From: Tubiluchus corallicola
Lineage: Eukaryota > Priapulida > Priapulimorpha > Priapulimorphida > Tubiluchidae
Length of the DNA stretch: 64,000 nucleotides
Direction of reading: 5' to 3'
Assembly: GCA_030141605.1 (NCBI GenBank)
Contig: JAQGDQ010000124.1
Location: forward strand, 439,001-503,000
Shown: positions 22,185 through 34,489 of the stretch, one piece after another
Layout: every line of letters begins with the position of its first letter
How positions within the stretch are numbered: the stretch's first letter is position 1
Translations under genes and position numbers: made by a program
Notes under the pieces: model-generated
Database searches by the model: none
What the model was told of the DNA's origin: nothing
Seen by the model: the letters and a program-made list of their open reading frames with translations, nothing else

Positions 22185-22608
22185 GTACAAAATAGTAAAA
22201 ATTTTCAATTTACATTTCACCTGTTACAACTTGACTAGCTGCTATCTGTTCATGTATAGCTGGTATTTGTACAGCTGCTAAGCTGTTACGGGCTTCAATA
22301 CACGTAAGCAACATTTTGACCAATGGCGGGCCTGAATTAGTGCTATAGCGTGCATGTTACCCAATAGAACTTTACTACAGTAGAACGTACCTAGAAACCA
22401 ATAAAAATATTATAACACTGTTTAGAACAAATCTGCAAAAGAAGTCTTGCATATCTCTTACACTGTAAAATTATATCTTGCATTTTAGCTTAGTTTTTTA
22501 TAAAGACAAAAATAAACCAGAAAAACTAGAGTAATTATTGGCTTATGGTACTGAGTTTGTATAACTAAAATGCTTCTGTGGCTATGATTTTTTCCTGTAA
22601 TATTACAG

Positions 22609-23023
22609 AATATAATTCTGTAAGATCAAATCCTGAGACAGACGCATTCTGCTATGCAAAACGTCAGCAAAACACTTCACATTTAGGTATGCAAAGAAAT
22701 TTTCATATATCTATATATTTCTTATTAAATACGGCAAACTACACTCTGATGATGATACTCTTGCTGTTAACTTAAAGCAAATCCGGACCCAATCTTTAAC
22801 TGTAGGTCGAGACAATCTATTCTCTAAAATATTGAAAGGAAACATACTATTTTTGAAAAATGACTTACGTGAAAGAATTATTGCTACACAAAGACAATTT
22901 CACTTTCCCGCCACTAGTTCTTCGCTGTTGCATCCATTTCGCCACTCGTTAGCTAGGCGGACACTAGTAGCGCTTGCATTTCGGAAACGCATTGAAAGGC
23001 ACAAAAGGCGCTGTACCTCTTAG
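22609..23023 (+). CDS. Possible two-exon 3' end of a small gene for a basic protein
   Basis: Two candidate exons fit together. The first, 22609-22686, has a TTTTTTCCTGTAATATTACAG acceptor region and a GTATGC donor. The second, 22806-23023, has acceptor CTGTAG and ends at TAG. Both boundaries are phase 1, so the 119-nt intron joins them in frame, giving about 97 codons. The first encodes SVRSNPETDAFCYAKRQQ; the second is strongly basic (FRHSLARRT, LAFRKRIERHKRRC) and richer in GC than its surroundings, which favours coding. No upstream exon or start was found and no domain is recognised. The splice sites could be chance. Confidence 0.35.
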
Positions 23024-26000
23024 TTCAGATGTGTTAGTTTGTAATGAACTATACATGTTCGACAGTTCATGCGTGAACACAGCGGTAAATATGAAATTTG
23101 AATTTTTATCTTAAAACTTGCCTAGTTTTAGTACAACACACCGAATCTCTTACAGTAACTCTGTACTTCAATTTTCGCTTTCACAAACACGTGCAAAACG
23201 CTCGTAGAATATTTTTGCTGTTGAAAATTATGTTAGTTTGTGATGTCATCAATAGTTGGGCTCCTTGCCGTTAATTGAGTTGTTAATCTATTATTTAATT
23301 ATCAGAAATACTTTTGTTGTATTATTGCTGTTAAAATGTATACTTTTATCAGACTTGAAAATGGGGTAGTATTTATCAACCTGTCTTCCTTTAGGAATTT
23401 GTTATCTTCACACCTGTCACGTAACGTGTGTTTATTTTTGTGAACAGCTCGATTAATGATGCCGAATAAGCCTAACCATGACTAACGAAACTAACGACTA
23501 ACGAAAGACTAACGAAAGAATAGAGATAGCTTAAATCTAGAGCAGAGTCCAGAAAAAATTAATTGAATACACACTGAGTAAGCTTTGACATATGGTTCGC
23601 GTGGGCAGAAATTGAGCAGTGTCATAATTGAGAACACGCGATCTGCTAACATAGGAATACTGAAACCCAGTCTTGCTATTAATTATGATAAAGCTAGAAC
23701 ACAGCGCGTGCACCCCCCCCTCGCAATAGCTTTTGACCAATCAGAAAATACCAACTAAATTTAATAAAATGTTTCAGAGTAGGCTATGTCTTTATTACGT
23801 GCTGAGGGTATCGCTGCATTTGGTTGCAGGTAACAAACGTATGAACCCTCAATAAGTTGCCCATCATGACAATAAGTCAATAATATTATTAGTTATCAAG
23901 TCTACAGACATTTTGCATAAATCAAGCGTAAAATTAATTTCATACTTTCAAAATAAGTTACCTGTTATAGTGCTGGAAAAACAGGTACAAAACAAGAGAC
24001 AAAGAAAAAAAGAGTTACACTCAATTTCAGTATAGAAATACGTTCACACTAAAAGCATGGAATAAGCATTTTTGATAAAACAAATACATTCTAAATCGTT
24101 TCTATGGCTTAGTGATTAGTACTTAAAATAAATTATGTTAATGATTTATATGGCCTCATTTACAAAGATATAGCCAATATATCGATTTTGTTTATTATGT
24201 CGCAAAAACCCTTTTTCACTATAATCAATGAATGCATTAATTACGTCTAAACAAACTATTTCTGCTCAATAGGAAAAATTCTGGTATAATTGCATAGATC
24301 TGGCTATATAATTTTCCTCTAAGGTCATTGTAATATGGACATTTTATAAAAAGTGTATTTCGTCTTCGATTTTATTTCTTAGGCAGCATGAACATATACG
24401 ATTTTTAGCTGAAAGCCAGGAATTTTCCTAGAACAGTCCTGTCTTTCAATATACAAAGTATGTGAGCTGATTCTCAGTTTTGTAAATTTTGTCACAGCAC
24501 AATTGTTGTCAAAAGACGAATATCATATACGGCATATCAAAAGAATATTCTGTGCCATTTCGCGTTGAGAAAACGATTTCTATGTATATATATATATATA
24601 TATCTTTGGCTACAATTTCCCACACGCAATAGGGTTAGGGTTAGAGTTGGGGTTAGGGGGTTAGGTTATGAAACTCATTCCATTTCTTTTTCTGCAGTGG
24701 TGGATTGAAACGTTTTTTCGTTTTCATCGTGGTATTTTTTATTTACTATTCCAATTCTCATTACCAAGGAATAAAACCAGATTTATAATTGCAGGTTTTA
24801 TTCATTCCCAATAGCTTACCATGCAATAATTCTATGCATTACTTATTCCGCTAGTGCAGTTATTAACTAATTAATCCAGGTTAATTCGTGGGTAAATTAA
24901 TTCATTATCTATAATTTTCGTCTCAATATTGTTTCGAAATAATGACATTTCTGCTAATTACCGGTTTCCTCTTCCTGGACTTTGGCGGGCATGCAGCTCA
25001 CACTCTCACAGGCAGGAGCTCAGTCCTAAGTTCCTAGTAACAAATTCTTCACTACTTATCACATGGAAGTCCTTTATTTAATAGAATCGTCAGGATGACG
25101 TGGAAGTAATGTTAACCCACCTTGTCTAAGGACCAGTTGAAACATCGCCTCGAACTAACTATCGCTAGGAAAAAGACGTTTGTAGAAACCTTGGGAGAGT
25201 TAGACTAGCTGTTCACAAAGCAAATGTCTGTCAAATTTCAGATTTTCTAATTTTGTATTGCTTTGGTACATCTGTTATAATTGTAAAAGTTAAATCTATA
25301 GCAAACCATATAGAGCATTAGTTCTCTGCTCTGTCGAACGCACTGAAATTTTGGCCTACATACCTATGTAATGTTTCTGCTCGTTTAAATGAATTCCTGT
25401 TGCGCATGTGCTGTAAAGCTTGTAATTCCGAAGCCCTGTGTCCACATAGGGCAGCTATGTGTCTCAGCAACCAAACGAAAGAAGTTTGTCCGTAATGAAA
25501 AATCAAACAGAATTGAAGAAAAGCGGAACATATCAAGTTCCTCCAGTTTGTACTATTGACTATGTAGATATACGCTCATATGAAATGATGTTATTGATTC
25601 GGGCAATATTATTTCTCATACAGTCGTGTAAATGATCGTTCTACGTTTTTTCTGCACATCAGGTAAGTGTTACTAAGATTTATTTACAAGACTGTTTTAC
25701 ATGGATGAATTATTGTAAATCTGCAACAGTACTTACGATAATTAAAATATTCAAATAATATAGAAAATTGTTGAATGAAATTGTTTTACATGTAAACCCA
25801 CAGGGTGTTAAGCATTCAGATTGAAACTCATTTGCACCGTTTCTGATTAAAATTGCTGTTTAAGACAATAAATTTTAAAAAATTATAAACTGGTAGAAAA
25901 ACTTTGGTAAATTTAAAATGACGCATAAGTGTAGCAGATGTTCTGCTGAGTAGACGGCGATCCACCATGTAAAAATATAGATTAGAATTGTTGTAACGCA

Positions 26001-27340
26001 CAAGCTGTTCTAGAAAAATATTTATAGCTGTTTTAGAAAAATATTTTACGCGACACAGTTACATTGCATGTTAATTAAAAAGTTCCAGCGCATCAATATA
26101 CAAAAATCGAACAGACAGTGAACGGAGAATAAGATTAGACTTTATCAACCTTCATGGTCAAAAGTCATATGTGCCGGAATGACCTTTCGTCGCTGATGCT
26201 ACCGATGTGCCAAGCTGGACTGCTTGCCGTTTCCTCCGAAAACTCTAATTCCTCTGAAAACTCTGTCAAAATATTAATACGTACGGAGCCCCTAAAGGGA
26301 CATAAGAAAATTTTTTTAGTCATTCCCCCGAGTTAGTGATTAATGTTGCCTATTCGCCATGTTAATTCCTGGAAATATTTGAACTTGAATTAAATTGTTC
26401 CAATCAAGTACTTAAAGTCAGTTACATAAGTAACTTCATACGTGGCCAGGCGCTATTTTTGCCTACTTGTGCTCTCCGGTTTACATAGATAAAAAAGAAC
26501 AATATTTAATTTTGAAAGCAAATAATTTAGTATTCATTCAGCCTGTCCACATTTCTATACAAGTACATGATCTCACACATATAGCCATGTGGTTGACCGG
26601 AATAGTACATTGCACCACACTTATTAAGTCACTGTACTTTTAGTGAAGTCTTCTTAGCAACGATAATAAGTTTTTTATACGCCTATCACTAGTATCTATT
26701 CATTATCTAATAGCAAATACTTCCGCAATGCACTTATATGTCATGTCAAAATCAAAAGTAATATTATATAATCACAATGTCCCAAAATCCATTTTGTTTT
26801 CGGAAATTTAAACTGATGCACAGTGAGGGCAATTCCATGAATTAACATGGAGCATATGCAACATAAAAAACATTTTTTCTTATGTCTATTTACTGGCTCG
26901 GTTCCGTAGTTATTTTAATGAACTATAAAACGAAGTTTTATTACACAAAATATTGTGTTTCTGCAGCTTTTGCTGTTCATTAACACGAGGGAAGCAAACT
27001 TAATTGATCTCTAGAGAGACTGAAGTTAATGGAAGAAAGTGCACATATATATCTGATTAGGAAAAGATGCATTAAGGCTAATTCTAGAGCACGAAATATT
27101 TTGTTATGTAATTTAAAATTCGAAGTGCTTGACGAATAATTGAAAACCAAAATGGCCGCTTACCAGTGCAACAAACGCAGACAGGGTGTACCAAAAGTAA
27201 TAATACACTTTATGTATAAATGCGCAAGTTAGCGTGCCTATCAAAGTTTGTGTATTAAAAATTTTATATTACCCGGCGATAGAAAGTAAGTTTGTAGTCA
27301 GTAAGTTTGTGACCTTGAGTGTGTGGATTAAAGTAACCGT
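23024..27340. other. Intergenic; no gene recognised
   Basis: AT-rich sequence. It contains a short TA tract (24588-24603) and a telomere-like TTAGGG patch at 24631-24667. Short open frames here have no coding character that I can support. Confidence 0.3.
24631..24667 (+). repeat. Short interstitial telomere-like repeat
   Basis: Two TAGGGT units followed by degenerate TTAGAG, TTGGGG and TTAGGGGG units. Animal telomeres are TTAGGG; such a short patch is common internally. Confidence 0.6.
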
Positions 27341-27366
27341 TATTTATAATTAAGAAACTGCAAGGG

Positions 27367-28990
27367 AATGTAGGTAAATATGGCACAAGTAAAATGGCAC
27401 AAGTAAAAATGGCACAGGTAAATATGGCACAAATGGAAAGGTATCAAAAATGGCACATATGTTATTTTGATGCATATAATTTCTATATTAAAACTAGAAT
27501 GCGCTGGCAGGAAGCAACCTCCGTCAAGATGGAAAAAACCTAAACATGTTCGTCTGATTCTGTTGATTCGTTTAAAAAACATAAAACAATAAACAAGCGA
27601 ACATACAAAAATACCTGCATAAGTGTTATATAGACTAGCAAAAGACTCAAAGTATTTTGTCCATTAAACATAATTAGAATCAATAATGCACGAACATTTA
27701 ACATAGCGTTTGTCTGCATTTCTTTTTACCATTTAGCATGATATTGTTCCGCCGTCGGGTTTTCGCCGCCAGGGTCTTAGTAATCACCCCTGGACGGTTT
27801 GAACCAGTGCTATCGGTGGGTGAGAGGCCTCGGTTCGAAATCGACATCCTGAAACAAAACTAACAAACCAAGCAACTGGGAGACATTCACCAGCTTTAAA
27901 AGAGCGGTACAAGGCCCGACCAAAAAAACTTACCTTTGTAAAAACTAGATTGTTACTGTTAAATAAAGTTCTCTTGTCATAACCGAAACAAATAGTTGGC
28001 TAAACATAAAAAACACAGAAAATTTATCTAATCTCACCACTCCCTCACACTGCGCCGAAACAGTTCGAAGACGGGTGCAGGCTTGCCCTGTTTGGCGTTG
28101 CAAACACGAGCAACCATCGTACTCCAGGAAATAGGATGCGGCACTTGTATTTATAGACTTTGCTGGTGAAAACAGGCGAGTGTTCAAATTTTGAGCTAAT
28201 CAGTACGCGGGATTTATGAATTCCACTCAAGTAAGATTAGTAGATTTTAAATTTATAGGGTGTTTTACTTTAACATGACTCGAAATAACATACTGGGTGA
28301 CTGAAAAGTTTGAACGCAAAACAGAGCGAAGCTCAGCCCACCAACAATATAATAGACTGACAAATATACATATTTACATACGAAGTCAGCATATAAAGCT
28401 GCATACATGTACATTGTACAATCAAAGGTTGTAGACAGACAGCGCTATAGAGTTTTCTAAGCGAGAATTTTTGGAACCTGGAACTTGCTCGTAGTTGTTT
28501 GATACTAATAAAGAATTAATTACCCTCTCTTGTTGCCAAGTCCACCTTTTGCCAAAGTGTTGTGGCACGCCTTTTGAGACGTCCACAAAGTATTTCACGA
28601 GTTTTTTGTGCGTGGTGCTTGGTCAAGTCTTGTGAAAAAATGAACGGATGAAAAAACACCCATTTTGTGGTTTTCGTTCCTCCCCCTATCCAGTAATTTG
28701 CTTCAAAATGCATCTTTCTTATCCCTACCACCTTCTCACGCAAACTCCCATTTTTAAGTAGTTTTTTGGGTAATAGTAGTAATTTGCTCCATAGTAGACA
28801 AAAAAACAACCAACTAAACAGGCAAAAAGCATTGGAACATAAATTCCTTAGCAGAGCTGAAACTCTTTTCAATGCTCTTTTAACTCATATTTTGTAAGTG
28901 TGCCATTTTTTCCTATTTTTCCATTTGTGCTGTTCTTCCCGTGCCATTCCCTTTGCCATTTTTTCCAGTGCTATGTTTACCGCACATCAC
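27367..28990. mobile_element. Degenerate DNA-transposon-like element with about 100-bp inverted ends
   Basis: The left end (27367-27470) carries five ATGGCAC motifs separated by AAGTAAA-like spacers. The right end (28885-28990) read in reverse complement gives ATGTGCGGTAAACATAGCAC, then repeated AATGGCA motifs and ACAAATGGAAA. The two ends align over about 100 bp at perhaps three-quarters identity. Inside, a tRNA-like B box (GGTTCGAAATC, about 27831) suggests a nested SINE. A 118-codon minus-strand frame (28872-28516) has no recognised domain. No transposase is visible. Confidence 0.4.
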
Positions 28991-29580
28991 TGGGACTAGT
29001 TCTTAAATTCGGACAACTTTTCAGGCGAAATGTCAATGACCTTGACCGTGTATGGCTCGGAGTCAAAGGTTGACTACAACTTAAATACCTCTAAAGATCC
29101 GGGCAGTAAAACTTGGATTACTTACAGGGCTAGAGAAGAAACATAATTATTTGTATGACGAGTGGTTCAATATCAAAAGGTCGATTAGAGCTTAAAAAGT
29201 TATAAGAATTTGGGCTGTTTAATTTAATTTATGGTACCAGTCCATATTGCTTTTTTTCAAAAATGTAGAACAAATCTTAGTGGAGTATAATTAGCACCAT
29301 CTGCGGATCGTTCAAGATTAAGTGTTTAATTAAGGGTCACAAACAAACCTTTGGAAACTTATATTACCTGCCAGGTAGTCTGTAACAATGAGCAATAATT
29401 CAAGGTCAAACGTCATTTACAGCTCAAAATCTGGTAGGAAAGGGGCAGCATGCTTGGGCAACTTGTTATGCCAGAGTACAAACGTGCTACGTACACACAG
29501 AGCACTTGTATTTTAAATCTTGCCTAGCCCAACAAAAGACAAAATACCTTTAAGAAGTTAAATCCAAAAAAACGACTTAA
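28991..29580. other. No gene recognised
   Basis: Unremarkable AT-rich sequence between the inverted-end element and the CAG/CAA tract. Confidence 0.3.
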
Positions 29581-29640
29581 AGATGCAAGTAGAACCAGTT
29601 GATGTTTGCCCCAGAACTGGTAAGTTGTATGATTCATCAA

Positions 29641-29650
29641 CTGAGCAGCG

Positions 29651-29683
<33 letters not shown>

Positions 29684-29729
29684 CAGCACAGCACAGCAGC
29701 AGCAGCAGCAGCAGCAACAACAACAACGA

Positions 29730-29782
<53 letters not shown>

Positions 29783-29832
29783 ACAGCAGCAGCAACAGCA
29801 ACAGCAAACAGCAGCAGCAACAACAGCAGCAA
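29641..29832 (+). repeat. CAG/CAA trinucleotide tract
   Basis: About 190 bp of mixed CAG and CAA with CAC interruptions. An ATG at 29583 leads into it in a polyglutamine frame, but a good donor (ACTGGTAAGT) at 29620 and the absence of a recognisable domain leave coding status open. I treat it as a microsatellite upstream of the basic-protein gene. Confidence 0.85.
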
Positions 29833-30198
29833 AAATTAATTTCTAAAAATATAATCAGGGAATTAGCAAATCATCATCTTTACCTGATAATGATTTGAAA
29901 CACAAGTCTAAATTTTGCAGTTACAGTCTTTCGCATTTCATATTAATTAACGCTGATTTTGAGTTTATTGGTGAATTGTATTTTGTTTCGAGTTACTTTT
30001 ATAAAGTTTTCATATTCAGTGGCGCTGAAATGCAGTGACGTAATTAAAATGACGTGTGCAAAGCAGTGATGCAAATAATAATAATTAAGTGACGCGTGAT
30101 GACAGCTACCATAGCAGCAAAGGCGTTAAGGCGTTCTGCCATTTCTGTTGAAGTCAAGTTGCACGTGAAGTAGCCTCTGTCCACTTTTTTCCTTGATA

Positions 30199-31320
30199 AT
30201 GGAAACGTAAGTATTGATTTACAATCAGAATTAACTGTCCGGTCAATGTTTTTGAAGATTAGAAGACGTTTTTTAAACTTAAATATTATTTTCTAGATAT
30301 AAGCGTCACTCCAGCGCATTGAAGCCAAACGGAAGTAAGTTTAAAAGGCCAGGGGCGAAAAGCAAAGCTGCTATAAATAGGAAGGACCAACGTCCCGTTT
30401 CAAGAAGAAGATCAGTAATAGGAAAAGGGAATTTAAAAGTTAAGGAAAGATCTGTTAATAAAGCTAACTCGAAGCCTAATGCCCGAGCTATGTTTAAGTC
30501 AAAAGCCACGGCAGCTAAAGGAAAACAAAAACGTGCAAACGAAAGCAAATGCAGAAAGCGAGTTAGAGAAAGCAAAGGAAAGTTCGCATCTAAACGCACG
30601 CCAAAGAAAAAGCTGTCTCTAGTTCCAGAGCAAATGGAGATCCTTGAAAACAGAGACGAACAGGTGAATTCAGAACAGTGTGCAAAAAATGAAGGCACAC
30701 GCGTAGACTCTAAGGCAGAGGAGAACGATTTACGATTAGAGGTGGAGCAAAAGCAAAAGCAAGAAACCATGTATGCAGAGTTGGAGTCACATCCAACGGA
30801 GAACGATCAAATGTTGGAGTCACATCCAACGGAGAACGATCAAATGTTGGAGTCACATCCAACGGAGAACGATCAAATGTTGGAGTCACATCCAACGGAG
30901 AACGATCAAATGTTGGAGTCACATCCAACGGAGAACGATCAAATGTTGGAGTCACATCCAACGGAGAACGATCAAATTGCGAATGAAGATGAAGCGTTAA
31001 CTCAAGAAAATGCATGTCTAGATTCAAGTTCAAAAGATGACGATCCTAATTCAGTTAACGAAGAAAGACCAAAACGCGAAGAAATAGTAGAAGAAAAAAA
31101 TCGTTCACAGATTGAAAACGTGTCGCGCAAGTCAACAATTGTTGGAACACGCAAGCGGCGTGGCACTGAAAGTTCATGTTCCAAAAATGAAGAATTAAAG
31201 AAGAAACGTAAGCAATGTCGTGGAGATCATAGCGACAAAAACGCTAAGTTGCCAAAGAAGCAGAACTTACGCAAACCAGCTAAAAGAACTACCACACGAA
31301 AGAAAGCATCATGCAATTAG
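30199..31320 (+). CDS. Lys/Ser-rich basic protein with six identical 11-residue repeats (2 exons), probably nuclear
   Basis: Exon 1 is only eight coding bases (30199-30206, ATG GAA AC) before a GTAAGT donor. Exon 2 (30297-31320, TTTTCTAG acceptor) continues in frame to TAG. Together they encode 343 residues starting METYKRHSSALKPNG. The N-terminal half is extremely basic (SRRRS, KGKQKRAN, RTPKKK). An acidic/glutamine region follows, then six copies of LESHPTENDQM (DNA 30781-30978), then a basic C-terminus with nuclear-localisation-type clusters (TRKRRG, KKKRKQC, RTTTRKK). There is no folded domain or membrane segment. AATAAA lies about 145 bases after the stop. The long open frame, in-frame splice and polyadenylation signal support a real gene. 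A chromatin- or nucleolus-associated disordered protein is my inference; the family is unknown. Confidence 0.7.
30781..30978 (+). repeat. Coding 33-bp tandem repeat, six copies
   Basis: By eye the copies are identical apart from the last base of the sixth. Each encodes LESHPTENDQM. Perfect identity implies very recent expansion and probable length polymorphism. Confidence 0.95.
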
Positions 31321-31465
31321 TTTGAATTACTTAGAAAATGACTTGCTGTTTTAAAAATGTCGCCGTATTTTCACAATCACAAAGCCTAACAATGCAATAA
31401 TAACCATTGAGGTACTTATAGTTAGCTTAGGCGTAGCATTGTAATAAACACTTTACGCTGTATCG

Positions 31466-31471
31466 AATAAA
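31466..31471 (+). terminator. Candidate polyadenylation signal AATAAA
   Basis: It lies 146 bases after the stop codon of the basic-protein gene. Another AATAAA is at 31443. Confidence 0.5.
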
Positions 31472-31634
31472 TCTTTTGACAGAAAATTTTCATTAATTTT
31501 CAAGTAAATTGTTGTTTACGTTTCATTCTGTTTAATGAAATTCCTTTTTTTTAAGAAAATTGAAAATTAAAAAAAAATATACACGAAGCTGTGTGGATCC
31601 ACATTGCGCAAGTATGCCTTAAACTGTGTACAGA

Positions 31635-32312
31635 CGAGGAGCCACAATGTTTAATGATGTGTAAAAACATGTATGTAATAATGTCTGAGGACACTGTGAG
31701 CACGTGTAATTACACCGTGTAAACGTGTCAAAGGTTTTATAAAGCCAAAATCTGTTAGTATATCTAAAGACGTGTTTAGTGTAAGGTCTTCTGTGTAAAG
31801 TGTCTGAGTAAGCGTGAAGCCACACTGTGTGAGCACATTGAAGACGTGTAAAGCCACAGTGTGTGAGCATGCCTAAACGCGCGTGAAGCCACACTGTGTG
31901 AGCACGTTGAAGACGTGTAAAGCCACACTGTGTCAGCATGTCTAAAGGCGTGTGAAGCCTCTTGATGTCAGCATGTTGAAGACGTGCAAAGCCACGGTGT
32001 GTCAACATGTCTAAAGACGTCTGAAGTCTCATGATATCGGCATGTCTGAAAAAGTGTGAAGTTACAGTATGTCAGCGTGCCTAAAGACGTGTAAAGCCTC
32101 TTGGTGTGAGCATGATTAAAGACGTGTGAAGCAACATTGAAGATGCGTGAAGCTACAGTGTGTGAGCGTGGTTAAAGACGTGTGGAGCCACATGGTGTGA
32201 GCATGATTAAAAACGGGTGAAGCCATATTGAAGGTTCGTGAAGCCACAGTGTGTGAGCATGTGTAAACACGTGTGAAGCCACAGTGTGTGAGCGTGTCTA
32301 AAGACGTTTAGA
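31635..32312 (+). repeat. Degenerate minisatellite of about 35 bp
   Basis: Units resemble GTGTGAGCATGTCTAAAGAC followed by GTGTGAAGCCACACT, with frequent substitutions and truncated units. About 18 units are present. The minus-strand open frame across it is an artefact. Confidence 0.85.
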
Positions 32313-32588
32313 CAAGATTCCACTCGAATATTATTGTAGGCCTACGCATGGAATGAACAAACTATAATTATGAGAAATGTCAGTTAAAGTTAACTAGAAA
32401 TAGTGAGAGAACACCGCCATCTTCCAAACAGAGGGCATTCTTAACGCGGCATTCCCACGTATTCCCACAGCACTACTTCACTGATATCAAGTTATAATTG
32501 CAGCTGATTATGCTGTTATTACATTATTGGTCAGAATTTTTGTTATTACATTATGCATTTTGCACAATACAATATGCTACAAAACGCA

Positions 32589-32645
32589 GACCAGTAAAGA
32601 AATTGATACAGTACGTAACTTATGAAGTCAATTTCTTTACTGGTC
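32589..32645. repeat. 18-bp perfect inverted repeat (hairpin)
   Basis: Arms 32589-32606 and 32628-32645 are exact reverse complements around a 21-nt loop. It lies inside the segment that interrupts the 35-bp minisatellite. Confidence 0.85.
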
Positions 32646-32984
32646 AGCTTACTCATTACCGATTTGGTTCTGTTAACTGCTTAATTACTGTTTGATAGCC
32701 TCTGCCTATATAAACTGATTGTGTGTTTGTAAATTTACTACTGATGATGTGCGTTTGGTATAATTTTTAATCATGTAAAGTAAAAGTTTTAATAAAGTTG
32801 TGTGGTTTTAACTATAAACATTTTTGAGTGCCTGTAATAAAAAAATGACATTATTAGTTAATTTAATTACATTAGTGGTTAGTTATTACATTATGTGTTG
32901 ATTTTTATTACATTACGTGTTAATTTTTGTTACATTATGCGTTGTTTTTTTCTGTGTAACCATATTGGGCGTCAGTTGTAAGAA

Positions 32985-33075
32985 GCAAGTTTAAAGACGC
33001 GTGAAGTCCTACTGTGAACGTGTTCGAAGATACGTGGAGCCACACGGCGTGAGCATGTCCAAAGACGTGTGTTAA
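32985..33075 (+). repeat. Continuation of the 35-bp minisatellite
   Basis: About two and a half units of the same family (TTAAAGACGCGTGAAG..., CACACGGCGTGAGCATGTCC) resume after 670 bp of unrelated sequence. Confidence 0.75.
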
Positions 33076-33079
33076 TGGA

Positions 33080-34000
33080 GGCCCATAACACAGTACGAAT
33101 CACTAAATGCTTCAATGAAGTCGGTTATATCTTCATTGAATACTTGTGGAGGGAGCTTTACTTAAAGGAAAGCAGGCTTACTGCTGTGTCATCATGTGGT
33201 TTCACCGTAAGTGCGTAATACGTCAGAAGTGAGCTGAGTAGTGCAGCGCATGTTTTTGTGTAACGCGTTTCCGAGATGCAGGCGCAGTGTCCATCTAACT
33301 AGCGAACGTCGAAATGCGTGACGCGAAATTAAAGTTCCGTGGTAATAATTCTTTTACTCAAGTCACTCTTAAAAACAGCTACGCCCTCTTTCAATATTTT
33401 ATACATTATGTTATTTTGAGCTACAGTTCAAGATTAGGTACTCTCTTTAAAGGAAAGGATAACTCACTCAGTATGTTGGGTTTATTTTACTGTCATCACT
33501 TAAACGTAGAAAAATATAAGAAATTTGCAAAGAACTGCACCAATATACGACAAATGCCACAATTTGCAAATATACCACCCCTGAAAAGAAATTTTAAACA
33601 TTCACTTGAAACTCATGACGTAACTGGGAAATTTCGGGGCTTTCCGAAAGCGAGTGCTGCTTAAACTAATTCAAACTTCTGCATCTTACTTAATGCTCAC
33701 GCAAAAATATTACAAAACGAGCTGTCTATTTTTTTTGTAAAACCTTATTATACTTTTGACGAAGATTGACATGGGCTGCTTTTTTCGTAGACAAATGACG
33801 TCATTGGAAGAAGAATGGGCATTGAAAATGATCGCGACTTTAAGTGATTTTACTAGTTACACGAGGCGCTTGTTGCAGTTTGATTACTAAATCCTTTTGA
33901 CATTCTAACTTCGTAGAAGTCTTGGCCTTTCCTTGAAACAGTTCTGTTTAACTGTCCAATCACGTGAGAGCATCAGTATACGTACTCATCTAAAGACGAG
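33080..34000. other. No gene recognised
   Basis: A 116-codon ATG-started frame (33314-33664) has no signal peptide, domain or flanking splice evidence that I can support. Confidence 0.3.
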
Positions 34001-34004
34001 TGAT

Positions 34005-34080
34005 TATTATTATTAAAAATCTTTATTGAAAATGACACTATAAGCCCTCTATTTGCAAGGCACATTAATACAAAATGTTA
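34005..34080 (-). mobile_element. LINE-like 3' tail
   Basis: On the minus strand, GCCTTGCAAATAGAGGGC leads to AATAAAGATT and an ATT-type microsatellite tail. This layout is typical of non-LTR retrotransposon 3' ends. The body of the element is not recognisable. Confidence 0.3.
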
Positions 34081-34489
34081 AATAAATCTTTACATTATGT
34101 ACATTAAATAAATTTTTGCATTAAATTCTTCACAATTACCAATTTCTTACTAAACAAGCTAACAATTCTGCATTACGATCTACTAATTCTAAATACATAT
34201 CCCACATTTGCACGTGTTATACTCTATGTACAAGTAGTATATATTGTAGCTTATACATACATAAATAAACTTATATTGATGTCATTCGTATATAAACGGT
34301 ATGCCAGTATAATCAATTTGTTATAAGATTATTTCGGGTTAGTCTTTTACAATATCTATGTACATTTTCATTACATTAGTATCTCTCTTTCTGTAAATGG
34401 TCCGAATGTCAGTTTTTACTAAGCCTCGTTCGAGATTTACTCTTATATGTAACAAGTGGTAAGGGGCAAAGAAAAATTGAATGCTCTGG

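Noticed and set aside
24631-24667. Chromosome end
   Set aside because: Only two perfect telomere units; flanks are ordinary unique sequence on both sides.
28516-28872. 118-codon minus-strand frame
   Set aside because: It lies inside the degenerate inverted-end element and shows no transposase or other motif that I recognise.
29524-29898. Polyglutamine, polyserine and polyalanine frames
   Set aside because: All three frames of one CAG/CAA microsatellite are open; only weak flanking evidence exists for the polyglutamine frame.
33314-33664. 116-codon plus-strand frame
   Set aside because: No domain, no splice or polyadenylation context, and codon use like the background.
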